A DNA stretch of 64,000 nucleotides from Streptomyces griseocarneus (GTDB taxonomy: Bacteria; Actinomycetota; Actinomycetes; Streptomycetales; Streptomycetaceae), in contig PENC01000031.1 of assembly GCA_003674045.1 (NCBI GenBank), positions 1 through 64,000 of the forward strand. The letters are read 5' to 3'. The notes beneath the pieces were generated by a model. That model was given only the letters and a program-made list of their open reading frames with translations, was not told where the DNA came from and ran no database searches. Below are positions 1 through 8,806 of this stretch, in pieces. The first letter of the stretch is position 1; the number at the start of each line of letters is the position of its first letter. Both the position numbers and the translations under genes were made by a program.

Positions 1-500
1 CCAGACCCTGGCCGGTGCTCATGACCACGATGCCGGGGAGCATGTGCACCCAGTACGAGCCGTTCTCGGGTGTGCCCACCCACAGGGTGACGCCGCCTCC
101 GATGAGGAGCAGGCTGGCAGCCATCAGGGGCTTGTAGGCCGCCGGCGACATCAGCCGTCCGGCGATCTGCGAGCTGATGACCACGACCACGCCCACGGGC
201 AGGACGGCCAGTGCGGACTCGAACGCCGAGTAGCCGAGTATCCCTTGCGCGTACAGCGGGGAGAAGAACAGCAGTCCACCGGCGCCGGTGTAGAAGACGG
301 CACCGGTGAGGGCGGCGGCCCTCGACCCGGCCGAGGAGGCACCGCCGAGCACGAGCGCGGGCAGGGCCTCGCGCCGCTTTTCCGGGGTGGGTCCGTTGGC
401 GAAGAGGTGCACCAGCACCTGGTTCGTCGCCACGAGCAGGAACGCGGACACGGCGCCGGAGACCGGCTGCGCGGCCACCAGCACCGCAAGGGCGCGGGGT
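1..500 (-). pseudogene. MFS (DHA2-like) transporter fragment, runs off left edge
   Basis: Reading leftward from about 500, one frame encodes hydrophobic MFS sequence including 'FFSPLYAQGILGYSAFESA' and 'VVVVISSQIAGRL', the pattern of the central part of EmrB/QacA-type drug exporters. It continues off the left edge. The frame has a TGA about 15 nt before the homology begins, no ribosome site, and none of the first transmembrane segments of the family. It is therefore either a 5'-deleted pseudogene or a gene broken by a frameshift near 500. It lies directly downstream of the ABC exporter on the same strand. Confidence 0.6.
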
Positions 501-507
501 CTTCACG

Positions 508-594
508 TCACGCGATACGGCCGATCATCGCGAGCATGCCGGAGAACAGCAGCTTCTCGCTCTCCGGCAACGGCGCCCGCTTCGTGGCCGTCAC
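508..594 (-). CDS. 28-codon ORF overlapping the ABC exporter stop (GTGA)
   Basis: A GTG start overlaps the TGA stop of the ABC exporter in a GTGA arrangement, which favours translational coupling. The 28-residue product begins VTATKRAPLPESEKLLFSGM and ends before the MFS fragment. It could be the surviving N-terminus of a frameshifted gene whose body is the downstream MFS sequence, or a small peptide. I recognise no family. Confidence 0.3.
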   Translation of the reverse strand: MTATKRAPLPESEKLLFSGMLAMIGRIA

Positions 595-2492
595 CGGTTC
601 CCCCCTCGGTCCAGGCTGAGTTCGTACAGCTCCTGGAAGAGCCCGCCCCCCTTGGCGAGCTCGTCGAATGTGCCGTGCTCGACGATGCGCCCCTTGTCCA
701 TGACGATGATCCGGTCCGCCACCTTCGTGTTGACCAGCCGGTGCGTGACCACCACCGTGATCCGGCCCGGGGCGGTCTCGCGCAGCAGCTGGAACATCTG
801 GTGCTCACCGCGTGGGTCCATGTCCGAGGTCGGCTCGTCCATGACGACCACGGCCGGCCGCCGGTACAGGACGCGGGCGCAGGCGATGCGCTGCCACTGC
901 CCGCCCGACAGGCTGACCCCGCCCCACAGCTCCGTGGCGAGCAGGGTGTCCAGGCCCTGGGGCAGCTCCTCGAAAGCTTCCCGCATCCCCACCGCGCTCA
1001 CGGCTTCCCACACCCGGTCGTCGTCGAAGGCGACCGGCTGGCCCAGGGTGATGTTGTCGCGCGCGGAGACCGGCCAGCGGCCGAACTGCTGGGTGACGAA
1101 CCCCGACTGCTCCCGGACCTGTCCGGCATCGATACGGGACAAGTCCACGCCGTCCCAGAGGACGTGCCCCTTGTCCGGGGTGTAGAGGCCGGTCATCAGA
1201 CGGGTGAGGGTGGACTTGCCCGACCCGTTCTCGCCCAGCACCGCGACGAGTTCGCCCCGGCGCAGCGTCAGTGAGAGTCCGTCGACCGCGGGGCGGTCCT
1301 TGTTCGGGTAGGTGAAGACCGCGTCCCGGATCTGGATGGTCTCCGGCTCGGCCGGCGCCGGGACGGTGCCGGGCGTGGGCATCAGGGCCTCGGACCGTTC
1401 GAGGAACTGCTTCCAGTCCCCGAGGAACAGCGAGGAGTGGAACAAGGAGGCCGCGTAGTGCACGACGTTGGTCAGATTCCCCAGCGCGGTGCGCACCGCG
1501 AGGACAGCGGTCGCCGCGATCGCCAGGGACATGCGGCCGCTGACGGTGAGCCACAGCAGCGTGCCCCACGCCATCGACAGGCACAGGCCGCCGAAGACGG
1601 CCGCGACGAGGTTCGCGCGCAGCTGCCGTCCCGCCCCGGTCAGGGTCCGGTCGTCCAGACGCCTGGAGAGGGTCCGGTACCAGTACGACAGGTACCCGGC
1701 CATACTCATCCCGCGGGCTTCGTCGGCGAGCCTGCCCGCGGTGACGTACCAGCGCATCATGCCGCGCACGTTGCGGCCCGTGCTGTTCGCGGTGTGCACC
1801 TGGTGCTCGATCCGCGCCTCCGCCATCGCCCCCACCCCCGACGGCAGTACCGCCAGGACCAGCACGGGAAGCATCAGCGGATGCAGGGACGTGAGCACGC
1901 CGAACGCCGCCACCAGCTTGATCAGCGCCGACATGAACGACTGCACGTCGTAGATCAGCCGGTCACAGCGCACCGAACCCGTCTCGGCCGCCTCGTGCTC
2001 CTCGGAGAACTCCGGCCGCAAGAACGCGGCCAGCTCCACCCTCAGCATCGCCTCGACCACCGCGACGTCCGCCGCCGTCATCAACCGCGGCTTCAGCCGC
2101 CCCACCGACCACGACGCCAGCCCGTACGCGACCCTCCCCACACCGGCCGCCACCGCGATCACGACCAGCGCCGGCAGTGCCTGGTGCACCCGGTGCGAGA
2201 CCGAACCGGAGCCGAGAACCGGCACTATCGCCCGTGCCGTCGCCGCCAGCGCCACCGCCGACCCGATCCCGTAGACGACCTGCGCGCCGACCATAACGAC
2301 GACGTCGCGGCGGTCGATCCGCCACGCCATCTTGAACACCTGCGCCAGCACGGCCGGGATCGTCGTCACCAACTGCCAGACGTCGTACCGGTCGAACGCC
2401 GACGTCGTCCACTGCGCCTTGTGCTCGATGTCCACCGGCTCCGGATACGGCGGCCGTCTCCGGACCTGTGTGCCTTCCCGAGAACTCCCCAA
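591..2492 (-). CDS. ABC transporter, fused permease and ATPase
   Basis: This 633-residue half-transporter has an N-terminal membrane domain (roughly residues 60-350) and a C-terminal ATPase with Walker A GENGSGKST, signature LSGGQWQR, Walker B VVVMDEPTS and the H-loop VTHRL. It should act as a homodimeric exporter in the cytoplasmic membrane; the substrate is unknown. The start is a TTG preceded by an AGGGAGGGAG site. It is the third gene of a leftward run after the NUDIX and VanX-like genes (51 nt from the latter). The array resembles exporters found beside peptide or antibiotic genes, but no precursor peptide is visible nearby. Confidence 0.88.
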   Translation of the reverse strand: MGSSREGTQVRRRPPYPEPVDIEHKAQWTTSAFDRYDVWQLVTTIPAVLAQVFKMAWRIDRRDVVVMVGAQVVYGIGSAVALAATARAIVPVLGSGSVSHRVHQALPALVVIAVAAGVGRVAYGLASWSVGRLKPRLMTAADVAVVEAMLRVELAAFLRPEFSEEHEAAETGSVRCDRLIYDVQSFMSALIKLVAAFGVLTSLHPLMLPVLVLAVLPSGVGAMAEARIEHQVHTANSTGRNVRGMMRWYVTAGRLADEARGMSMAGYLSYWYRTLSRRLDDRTLTGAGRQLRANLVAAVFGGLCLSMAWGTLLWLTVSGRMSLAIAATAVLAVRTALGNLTNVVHYAASLFHSSLFLGDWKQFLERSEALMPTPGTVPAPAEPETIQIRDAVFTYPNKDRPAVDGLSLTLRRGELVAVLGENGSGKSTLTRLMTGLYTPDKGHVLWDGVDLSRIDAGQVREQSGFVTQQFGRWPVSARDNITLGQPVAFDDDRVWEAVSAVGMREAFEELPQGLDTLLATELWGGVSLSGGQWQRIACARVLYRRPAVVVMDEPTSDMDPRGEHQMFQLLRETAPGRITVVVTHRLVNTKVADRIIVMDKGRIVEHGTFDELAKGGGLFQELYELSLDRGGNR

Positions 2493-2543
2493 TGCTTTCT
2501 CCCTCCCTGCTGTGAGAACGCGACGCTCGACGCGCCCGGACAG

Positions 2544-3206
2544 CTAGCGGCCTTGACGGGGCAGAGGACACGGGCCGTACAGGGCGGAGGAAGCCCCGGT
2601 GGCCAGTGCCCAATAGCGGTCCCCGTAGGACCAGTGCCACCACTCGCTCGGGTAGTTGACCAGGCCGGCCGATGTGAGGGCCGTGCCGAGGACCAGCCTC
2701 AGCTCGCGCGAGCGGGGGCCGATGTTCGTCGCGGCCGTGTAGCAGGCGCCGTGGCTCTCCTCGGGCGTCGAGTTCGTACGGGTGCCCAGATCCAGCTCCC
2801 GGCCGCCCGTATCGGCAAGGGTGATGTCGACGGCGGCTCCGGCGGTGTGCGGGCCGATCTCCGGAGGGGCGACGTACCGTGACGCTCCCACCCGCACCTC
2901 GTCTGCCGACCAGGCCGGGTTGAGGGCGCGCAATGCGGTGGCATATTCCTCGAAGTACCGGGCCTGCAGAGCGGGTGGCCGGTAGCCCTCGACGACCAGC
3001 AGCCGCAAACCCTCGGGGAGCCCGGCCTGGGCGGCCAGCAGCCGCTCCAGCACGCTCTCGCGCAGGTGCGCGAACGCTCCCGTTGTATCGCTCCTGCTGT
3101 CGTCCACCAGCAGCGCGGACCGACGGACGTCCACCAGTGGTTCGCCGCATTCCTGGATACCGATGGCCGCGACCCTCGGGTCGCTCATCAAAACGATCTC
3201 GTTCAT
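2544..3206 (-). CDS. D-alanyl-D-alanine dipeptidase (VanX/DdpX family, M15D)
   Basis: This 220-residue protein shows the zinc peptidase motifs of VanX: EGYRPP, the first metal motif GPHTAGAAVD (H and D ligands), and the catalytic and third-ligand motif SEWWHWSYGDR. The family hydrolyses D-Ala-D-Ala in the cytoplasm, for cell-wall turnover or glycopeptide resistance. There is no signal peptide. A GAGGAGG site lies 3 nt before the ATG. It is flanked by a NUDIX gene and an ABC exporter on the same strand. No vanH/vanA-type genes are present, so a resistance role is not supported. Confidence 0.88.
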   Translation of the reverse strand: MNEIVLMSDPRVAAIGIQECGEPLVDVRRSALLVDDSRSDTTGAFAHLRESVLERLLAAQAGLPEGLRLLVVEGYRPPALQARYFEEYATALRALNPAWSADEVRVGASRYVAPPEIGPHTAGAAVDITLADTGGRELDLGTRTNSTPEESHGACYTAATNIGPRSRELRLVLGTALTSAGLVNYPSEWWHWSYGDRYWALATGASSALYGPCPLPRQGR

Positions 3207-3275
3207 GGCTCCTCCTCGGTTATCAGTCGTCCTTCTCGCCCGGCGCGGTGGTCGCCCGTTTGTGCTTCGTCCTCT

Positions 3276-3740
3276 TCACGCCGCTCCTCCTGTCGGCCAG
3301 CCGTGCTCGGACAGCAGGGCACCGGCGCAGAACTGCTTCAGGGCGGCGGCGGTGTACGGCACGCAGTCCGCCGGCGGCTGTGCGGGGTCCGCCCACACCA
3401 GGGCGGAGCACTTCTCCGGCTCGCGGATGGACGGCCGGCCCGTCCACCGCTGTGCGGTGAACAGCATCCCCATGCGGCCTTCGCCTTCGGGACTGCGGTG
3501 GTGGATGGCGTGACAGAACTCCAGGTCGCCGGGTGCGATCGTGACGCCGACCTCCTCGGCGACCTCGCGCAGGGCCCCGGCGGTGACGGTCTCGTCCTCC
3601 TCCAGGTGTCCGCCGGGTGGGCACAGCAGCCCGGAGGCGTAGACCTGCCCGGCCCGGCGGAGCAGCAGGACCCGCCCGTCATCGCGGACCATGAGGACCA
3701 TGACGTCGACCACGAGCCGGTAGCGCGGCGGCTTCGTCAC
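3276..3740 (-). CDS. NUDIX hydrolase
   Basis: The NUDIX box is complete: GGHLEEDETVTAGALREV followed by AEEVGV, matching GX5EX7REUXEEXGU. The family cleaves nucleoside diphosphates linked to another group; the substrate here is unknown. The GTG at 3740 is preferred to an upstream in-frame start at 3809, because GGAGG precedes it by six bases and family homology begins at this point, giving about 154 residues. It is first in a leftward set with the dipeptidase and ABC exporter. Confidence 0.85.
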   Translation of the reverse strand: MTKPPRYRLVVDVMVLMVRDDGRVLLLRRAGQVYASGLLCPPGGHLEEDETVTAGALREVAEEVGVTIAPGDLEFCHAIHHRSPEGEGRMGMLFTAQRWTGRPSIREPEKCSALVWADPAQPPADCVPYTAAALKQFCAGALLSEHGWPTGGAA

Positions 3741-4209
3741 GCTCGCCTCCCCGTGGCCGTCCCAGCGCGGCAGCCAGGTTCTGCCTGGCTTTGTTCGAAT
3801 CTCAACCACACCTCCGTGGTGCTTGCGAGCCGATCCTGACGGTGATGCACGATGCCTCCTCGTTGACGAGCGGGTCGGACGAGCGATCGGAAAACGGCCC
3901 CCGGACGGGTGCGGTCACGGCCTCACAGGGGCGTTTCATCGCGCAGGAATTCGAATCATCGTCAACCGGCCCGTGACGGCTGGGCGGACGGGTCGCCGGG
4001 CGGTGTGCGATTCACTCGGGCGTGGCCGCTCACCCGTTCCGGGCCTTGCGTTGCTGCCGGAAACGGCTGACGCCCACGCTGCTTCCGGTGCCGCCGGGGC
4101 TCGGTCGGCGGTCGCTTTGCAGATGACCGGGTGACGGCCCTCGGCGGGTCAGGGGACGGCGGGCATACCCTTCATGTGGCGCACCGGGACGTCGCAGCGC
4201 GTCTTTCCG
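3741..4209. other. Intergenic, no gene recognised
   Basis: Short overlapping ORFs occur on both strands, but none has a convincing ribosome site, codon pattern or family motif. The part near 3741-3810 probably carries the promoter of the NUDIX gene. Confidence 0.4.
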
Positions 4210-4622
4210 TCAGTCGTTGGCCGACTGGGCGAAGGCGCGGTCGAGTTGCCGGTCGACCAGCGCCATGGCCTGCTCGGGGGTGGGCTGTCCGAGGAGGACG
4301 GTTGTCTGCAGACCTTCTGGGCCCGCGAGGAGGAACGCGGCTTCGGCGGCGGCGTGGATGTCCGGCCGGGCTTCGCCCAGCTCCTGTGGTTCCTGCGCCT
4401 GGGTGATCAGGTCGGCGACCAGGTTCTCCAGTGCGGGGGGTGCCTCGCGGGCTGCCGCGGCGAGGGCGGTTCGGTGAGAAAGCGGACGAAGTACGCCGCG
4501 TACACCACGTGTCTGCTGCGTCGTTCCTCGTCCAGGGGGAGCATTTCCAGCAGGACGCCTCGCACGAGAGCGCGCATGCCGGGGGTCTCGCGGAGGGCTG
4601 TCAGGCGCTCGCGGGCCTGTTG
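4210..4622 (-). pseudogene. TetR-family regulator remnant (C-terminal half, frameshifted)
   Basis: The minus strand encodes the ligand-binding half of a TetR regulator: MRALVRGVLLEMLPLDEERR and YAAYFVRFLTEP, then after a frame change ALAAAAREAPPALENLVADL through to a normal stop at 4210. One G appears to be missing in ACCGAACC/GCCCTCGCC; restoring it joins the two halves in frame. The DNA-binding helix-turn-helix is absent and a stop lies just upstream of the homology, so the gene is both truncated and frameshifted. Confidence 0.7.
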
Positions 4623-4800
4623 AGGCGACTACGGATCCTCAGGAGCACGGCGTTCGGGGGGAGTCCCGTCCGGACAGGCCGGACCGCACCGCGTGCTGTG
4701 GCTCTGACATGACGGAGGCGGAATGACGGGAAGTACGGGCGGCGCTGCCGGTGTCGGCGTGGCCTTTGCGCACGCTGCTAAGGGCTCCGGTCAGAAGGAG

Positions 4801-4833
4801 AAGGCCCTGACGTCCGGCGGCAGGGCCCTTTTC
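4801..4833 (-). terminator. Hairpin downstream of the lectin gene
   Basis: GGCCCTG pairs with CAGGGCC around a GC-rich loop, with TTTT on the plus side. It lies 17 nt past the lectin stop and could also stop plus-strand transcription. Confidence 0.55.
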
Positions 4834-4849
4834 GCCGTTGTGGACGAGA

Positions 4850-5407
4850 TCACGGAATCGTCAGCACCTGGCCGACGTCCACCACGTCCGGGTTGTCGAT
4901 GCCGCTGGCGGCGGCGATTTCGCGATAGCGGTTGCCGTCGCCGTAGAAGCGTTCGGCAATGGCCCACAGGGTGTCGCCGGACTCGACGGTGTAGGTCTGG
5001 GCCGCGGTGGCGGACGGTGTCGGGGGGACGTCTTCGGCGACCGGGGCTGCGGACGGTTCCTCGACGGTGATCGGGTCGTCGGTGTTGGTGTCCGACGCCC
5101 ACAGCGGGCCGCCGTCCTCGTCGTACAGCACGACGTTGCGGTCGGCCTGCACGACGAGTCGGTCGGCGTCCTTGCCATTGGTGTCGGTGGCCCATACCGG
5201 GTCGTCGTCGGTGTAGAGCACGAAGTTGCCGTCCTCCTGGAGCACTGCCCGCTGGACCCCCTGGTCGTGGGTGTTGGTCGCCCACACGACACCGCCCGGC
5301 TCGGAGAGCACCAGGTTGCCGTCGTTCTGCAGCGTCAGGGTGTAGGCACCGCCTTGCAGGGACTGGCCGAGACCGAGTTCATCGCCCACGTGCAGCGTGT
5401 CACCCAT
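4850..5407 (-). CDS. B-type (mannose-binding) lectin domain protein with C-terminal LysM
   Basis: Residues about 1-110 carry three QxDxNxVxY-like lectin motifs (LQNDGNLVLS, LQEDGNFVLY, VQADRNVVLY), the bulb-lectin mannose-binding signature. After a Ser/Pro/Ala-rich linker, residues about 138-185 form a LysM peptidoglycan-binding domain (YTVESGDTLWAIAERFYGDG). The first residues (MGDTLHVGDELG) are not a signal peptide, so export, if any, uses another route. The start has AGGTAGGA upstream. Related two-domain proteins occur in Streptomyces; the ligand is unknown. The third lectin motif has R in place of G. Confidence 0.85.
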   Translation of the reverse strand: MGDTLHVGDELGLGQSLQGGAYTLTLQNDGNLVLSEPGGVVWATNTHDQGVQRAVLQEDGNFVLYTDDDPVWATDTNGKDADRLVVQADRNVVLYDEDGGPLWASDTNTDDPITVEEPSAAPVAEDVPPTPSATAAQTYTVESGDTLWAIAERFYGDGNRYREIAAASGIDNPDVVDVGQVLTIP

Positions 5408-5688
5408 GGATGTCCTACCTTTCGGGAAACGGGATGTGCTTCGTCGTGCGTCTCCGGTTCGCGGACCGACGGCGGGAGCCCGCCATCCGCCCCCCGCCCG
5501 CGAGTGTTACTGCTCGCCCGAAGCAGTCCGCAGACCTCCTGCTGCGGATGCCCTAACCCTTCACATGCTGCGCAGCGGGCATGCGGCAGGGATGCGCATG
5601 TACTCCAAATGGGTGACGGCACGCGGATGGGCTGTCGTCCCGCGCCTGGAGAAGGCATGGCTGGAGCATGTGGGCGCGGAGAGCAGGG
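5408..5688. other. Intergenic, no gene recognised
   Basis: This is the upstream region of the lectin gene. Open frames on the plus strand have no recognisable product or ribosome site. Confidence 0.4.
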
Positions 5689-5789
5689 AGTTGCGGGTCA
5701 CGGCCCGTACCCGTGAGGACAACGCCTTGCTGTGTCCGGACTGCGGGACCGTCTCCGGGCTTGAGCAGCGGTACAGCGGTTGGCGCTGA
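5689..5789 (+). pseudogene. Possible ISL3-type transposase zinc-ribbon remnant
   Basis: The last residues of an open frame read ALLCPDCGTVSGLEQRYSGW. This resembles the N-terminal CxxCG zinc ribbon followed by an RY motif seen in ISL3 transposases, then stops. It adjoins a better-supported Tn3 remnant, so the stretch is probably mobile-element debris. The match is short and weak. Confidence 0.25.
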
Positions 5790-5897
5790 GATCGATCTTG
5801 GTCGGTGTGCGGTGGCCGTTTAGCGCAAGTGATCCTTCTGGTACGGGTGTTTGGTGGTGGATCCGCGGTTGCCGGTGGTTGGTGGTTACGTCCGCCG

Positions 5898-6190
5898 CAT
5901 GCCGGTGGAGTTCTTCTTGAGGGGCAGGCGGAGGCGTACGGGAAGTTCGCCGAGGAGCCGACGGGACCGTAACTGGAGTGGTTCTACCTGGACGACGTGG
6001 ACCGTAGTGGTCGCGGCGGTTCCGTACATTCCTGCACGGGCGGGCGTGGGCAGCGCACGTGGAGGGGCCGAAGGAGCTGTTCGACCACGCGGTGGGCCGG
6101 CTTCGCCGGAGCCGGGTGCTGCTGCCGGGGGTATTGGTTCTGCAGCCGCTTGTCCGTGAGATCGCGGACCGACAGCCGCACGCCTCCGTT
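5898..6190 (+). pseudogene. Tn3-family transposase (DUF4158 N-terminus), decayed
   Basis: Fragments of a Tn3-type TnpA N-terminal domain lie in successive frames. They are MPVEF at 5898, then GQAEAYGKFAEEPTGP ending in an internal TAA, then LEWFYLDDVDR. After a deletion of the middle part, AHVEGPKELFDHAVG and SRVLLPGVLVLQPLVREIAD follow. Frameshifts, a stop and an internal deletion show it is dead. No terminal inverted repeats or DDE catalytic domain remain in view. Confidence 0.6.
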
Positions 6191-6486
6191 CCGGGAAGGC
6201 GCTGCTCACTCACCAGTCGCCGTCTCCGTGGCAGCAAGGCTGCCTGTTATCTCTCCGCAGGTGTATCCGGACCGGAGAAGAGTATGTGTGGGTTGGGTGA
6301 CGGTACGCAGCGCGGCGGCCTCGGTGCCGTCCGGGTCGCTGTCTCCTGCGGCGACGGCGGCCAGGACCCGGGCATGCCGCCGGGCGGGGAACCCGTCGTC
6401 GTAGAGCTCCAGCCGGAGATCGCTGTCGACTGGGGTCGCTACGTCGAGCTGTACGACTACGAGCGCGACAGCGGTGAGCTGACCCC
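6191..6486. other. Uncertain open region after the Tn3 remnant
   Basis: Long open frames exist on both strands (plus: VVVELQPEIAVDWGRYVELY; minus: QLTAVALVVVQLDVATPVDS). I cannot decide which, if either, is coding, and I see no ribosome site or known family. Confidence 0.3.
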
Positions 6487-6521
6487 GGAGCCCGGAGCCC
6501 GGAGCCCGGAGCCCGGAGCCC
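6487..6521. repeat. 7-bp tandem repeat, five copies
   Basis: Five exact copies of GGAGCCC stand in tandem. Confidence 0.9.
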
Positions 6522-6612
6522 AGGCGGCGCTGCGGTCCGCTCGCTGTGGCGGGTTCTCGGAGGTGAACGGCCGCGGTCCACTCGTGGAAGAGACGGCAAG
6601 CACCAGCCCAGT

Positions 6613-6632
6613 ACTTGCGCATCAACGCAAGT
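6613..6632 (+). promoter_or_regulatory. Palindromic operator 1, 5' of M-box 1
   Basis: ACTTGCG and CGCAAGT are separated by six bases and flanked by T and A. The same palindrome recurs at 14552, 24067, 24956 and 32683. Here it overlaps the likely -35 element (TTGCGC, 6615-6620), which suits a repressor. Confidence 0.75.
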
Positions 6633-6645
6633 ATGAAGGTATGCT
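6615..6645 (+). promoter_or_regulatory. Putative promoter of the NRAMP-1 leader
   Basis: TTGCGC at 6615 and TATGCT at 6640 are separated by 19 bases. The same pair and spacing occur in the minus-strand copy near 32680, supporting a real promoter. Transcription would start just before the M-box. Confidence 0.5.
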
Positions 6646-6667
6646 CGCAGCGTTCGAAAACTGAGAG

Positions 6668-6846
6668 GCACCTCGTTCGGTGAGGCGTCTTCACGGACAC
6701 AGGCCACTGACCCCACGACGTCGAGAGACGCCCAGGGTCAGGACAGGTCTCCCCGGCCTAAGGGGTGACCCCAAGTGGCTGCTCCGGCGGGAGCTTCGCG
6801 CCGGGGATTACGCCGTGGAGTGCCAAAGCTCTGACGAGTTGGGGTG
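6668..6846 (+). ncRNA. M-box 1 (ykoK-type Mg2+ riboswitch)
   Basis: Conserved M-box segments appear in order: CACCTCGTTCGGTGAGG, GGACACAGGCCACTG, GACGTCGAGAGACGCC, CAGGGTCAGGACAGG, TAAGGGGTGA, AAGTGGCT and GTGCCAAAGCTCTGACGAG. The outer helix pairs CACCTCGT with ACGAGTTGGGGTG. In this family Mg2+ binding compacts the RNA and represses the downstream Mg2+-uptake gene. A CCGG-type hairpin follows immediately (about 6848-6868) and may be part of the expression platform. NRAMP-1 starts about 300 nt downstream, with a leader ORF between. Confidence 0.88.
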
Positions 6847-6926
6847 AACCGGCCGTACGGTCCGGTCCGCTCTTCGCCGTGTCGATTCGGCGCCGTGTGC
6901 GCGCCCCGGCCGGAAGGAGGCGAGGC

Positions 6927-7004
6927 ATGAGCAGCAGCTGTAGTAGTCCGGGCCACCAACGGCCCCGCATCCGCATGTCCTCGCCGACTTGCCGTACGCA
7001 GTAA
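6927..7004 (+). CDS. Conserved 25-codon leader ORF after M-box 1
   Basis: ATG follows GGAAGGAGGCGAG, a near-perfect ribosome site. The 25-residue peptide has SSPG at residues 6-9, P at 13, R at 16 and SSP at 18-20. Equivalent ORFs of 25 and 24 codons lie at the same place after M-box 2 and M-box 5 and share these residues. No membrane segment is visible. It ends 146 nt before NRAMP-1. It is probably a regulatory leader peptide; a non-coding conserved RNA segment is the alternative. Confidence 0.6.
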   Translation: MSSSCSSPGHQRPRIRMSSPTCRTQ

Positions 7005-7150
7005 CCACCTACCTGCGCGCTTCGGCGTTCCGCCCGTAGTCCCGTGCGGCCCACGGCTGTCCTGGGTCACTGTGCTGCGCATTCGCAGGGGGAGGGGCGC
7101 TGCCGCGTGCCTGAAAAACCTCCCCGCTACGGGGGACAGGGAGGCCCGTC

Positions 7151-8803
7151 ATGGCCGAAACGATCACTAACCCGCCGCCGTCGGCGCCGACGCCGCGCGC
7201 CGCCGTGCTGGACGCCGCGCATGTCGGAGACATCCGCGGTGCGCTCGGCACTGTCAAGCTCGACGACACCGCTCCCCGTAAGGGGCTTTCCGCCAAGCTC
7301 AAGACCCTACTCGCCATCGTCGGCCCCGGCCTGATCGTGATGGTCGGCGACAACGACGCCGGAGCCTTCGACACGTACGGCAACGCCGGCCAGAACTACG
7401 GCACCAGCCTGCTGTGGACCCTGCTCCTGCTCGTACCCGTGCTGTATGTGAACCAGGAGATGGTGCTGCGTCTCGGCGCGGTCACCGGCGTCGGGCACGC
7501 GCGGCTGATCCTGGAGCGGTTCGGGAAGTTCTGGGGCGCGTTTTCCGTCATCGACCTGTTCCTGCTCAACGCCCTGACCATCGTCACGGAGTTCATCGGC
7601 GTCACACTCGCCGTCGGCTACCTCGGCCTGCCCAAGACCATCAGCGTCCTGGTGGCCGCGGCCGTGGTGATCGCGGCTGCGACCACCGGCTCGTTCCGCC
7701 GCTTCGAGCGCACCGCGATCGCCCTGTGCCTGGGGTCGCTGCTGCTCATCCCGATCTACTTCATGATCCATCCGAGCGCGGGGACCATGGTGCACGACTT
7801 CGTCGTCCCCGGCATGCCGCATGATTCCAAGCTCGCCGACGTCATGCTGCTGATCATCGCGATCGTCGGTACCACCGTGGCGCCCTGGCAGCTGTTCTTC
7901 CAGCAGTCGTACGTCATCGACAAGCGCATCACCCCGCGCTTCATGAAGTACGAGAAGGCCGACCTGTGGCTCGGCATCGTCGTGGTGATCCTCGGCGCCG
8001 CCGCCATGATCGGCTTTACGGCCGCGACTTTCGCGGGCACCAAGGAGTTCGGCAACTTCGACGATGCCGCGGGCATCGCCCGAGGGCTGGAAGCCCACGC
8101 GGGCAAGGTCGCCGGAGTACTGTTCGCCATCGCGCTGCTCGACGCCTCGATCATCGGCGCCTCCGCGGTGTCGCTGTCCACCGCCTACGCCCTCGGCGAC
8201 GTCCTGGGCCTCAAGCACTCGCTGCACCGTGGGGTCAAGGGCGCCAAGGGCTTCTACGCGATCTTCGCCGGCGTCATCCTCGCTGCCGCGATCATCGTGA
8301 TCATCCCCGGATCCCCGCTCGGCCTGCTCACCACCGGCGTCCAGACCCTCGCAGGTGTCCTGCTGCCTTCCGCCTCCGTCTTCCTGCTCCTGCTCTGCAA
8401 CGACAAGGCCGTCCTCGGCCCGTGGGTCAACGGGCGGGTGATGAACGTCTTCACCTCGCTGGTCGTCGCCGTCCTGGTGACCCTCTCCATCATCCTGACC
8501 GCCGCCGTGATCTTCCCCGACATCACCGCCGCCGCCATCCTCGACATCATGGCCGTCTGCGGCGTCGCCGGCATCCTCGCCCTCGGCTACGCCGAAACCC
8601 GCCGTCGCCGCGGGGGCTGGGCCTCCTCCGGCCCCGTCGACCGGGCGGGCAAGGAAGCGTGGCGCATGCCGCCACTGGACGAGCTGCCCAAGCCCGTCCT
8701 TTCCACGGGCCGCAAGGTCGGCCTCACGGCCCTGCGCACCTACCTGTTCGTCGCGATGATCCTCGTCGCGATCCGCGTCGTGCAGCTCGCACTCGGCCAC
8801 TGA
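7151..8803 (+). CDS. NRAMP-family divalent metal transporter 1 (probable Mg2+ uptake)
   Basis: A 550-residue polytopic membrane protein of the NRAMP/SLC11 fold. Canonical Mn/Fe NRAMPs carry DPGN in TM1 and MPH in TM6. Here TM1 reads GPGLIVMVGDNDAG (residues about 58-71) and TM6 reads VAPWQLFFQQS (about 243-253), so the metal site differs. NRAMP-related Mg2+ transporters also have altered TM1 and TM6 motifs, and the M-box upstream argues for Mg2+. The start has GGGAGG nine bases upstream. The N-terminal motif VLDAAHVGDIRGALGT is shared with NRAMP-2. A strong terminator follows the stop. Confidence 0.85.
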   Translation: MAETITNPPPSAPTPRAAVLDAAHVGDIRGALGTVKLDDTAPRKGLSAKLKTLLAIVGPGLIVMVGDNDAGAFDTYGNAGQNYGTSLLWTLLLLVPVLYVNQEMVLRLGAVTGVGHARLILERFGKFWGAFSVIDLFLLNALTIVTEFIGVTLAVGYLGLPKTISVLVAAAVVIAAATTGSFRRFERTAIALCLGSLLLIPIYFMIHPSAGTMVHDFVVPGMPHDSKLADVMLLIIAIVGTTVAPWQLFFQQSYVIDKRITPRFMKYEKADLWLGIVVVILGAAAMIGFTAATFAGTKEFGNFDDAAGIARGLEAHAGKVAGVLFAIALLDASIIGASAVSLSTAYALGDVLGLKHSLHRGVKGAKGFYAIFAGVILAAAIIVIIPGSPLGLLTTGVQTLAGVLLPSASVFLLLLCNDKAVLGPWVNGRVMNVFTSLVVAVLVTLSIILTAAVIFPDITAAAILDIMAVCGVAGILALGYAETRRRRGGWASSGPVDRAGKEAWRMPPLDELPKPVLSTGRKVGLTALRTYLFVAMILVAIRVVQLALGH

Positions 8804-8806
8804 CCT

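Noticed and set aside
591..2492. ABC exporter as the transporter of the lanthipeptide locus
   Set aside because: It lies 24 kb away with unrelated neighbours and lacks a peptidase domain; no evidence links the two.
2544..3206. Vancomycin-resistance cluster around the VanX-like gene
   Set aside because: No vanH, vanA, vanR or vanS homologue is adjacent; the gene stands with NUDIX and ABC genes.
6487..6521. GGAGCCC repeats as a CRISPR-like array
   Set aside because: Seven-base tandem units without spacers; a simple repeat.
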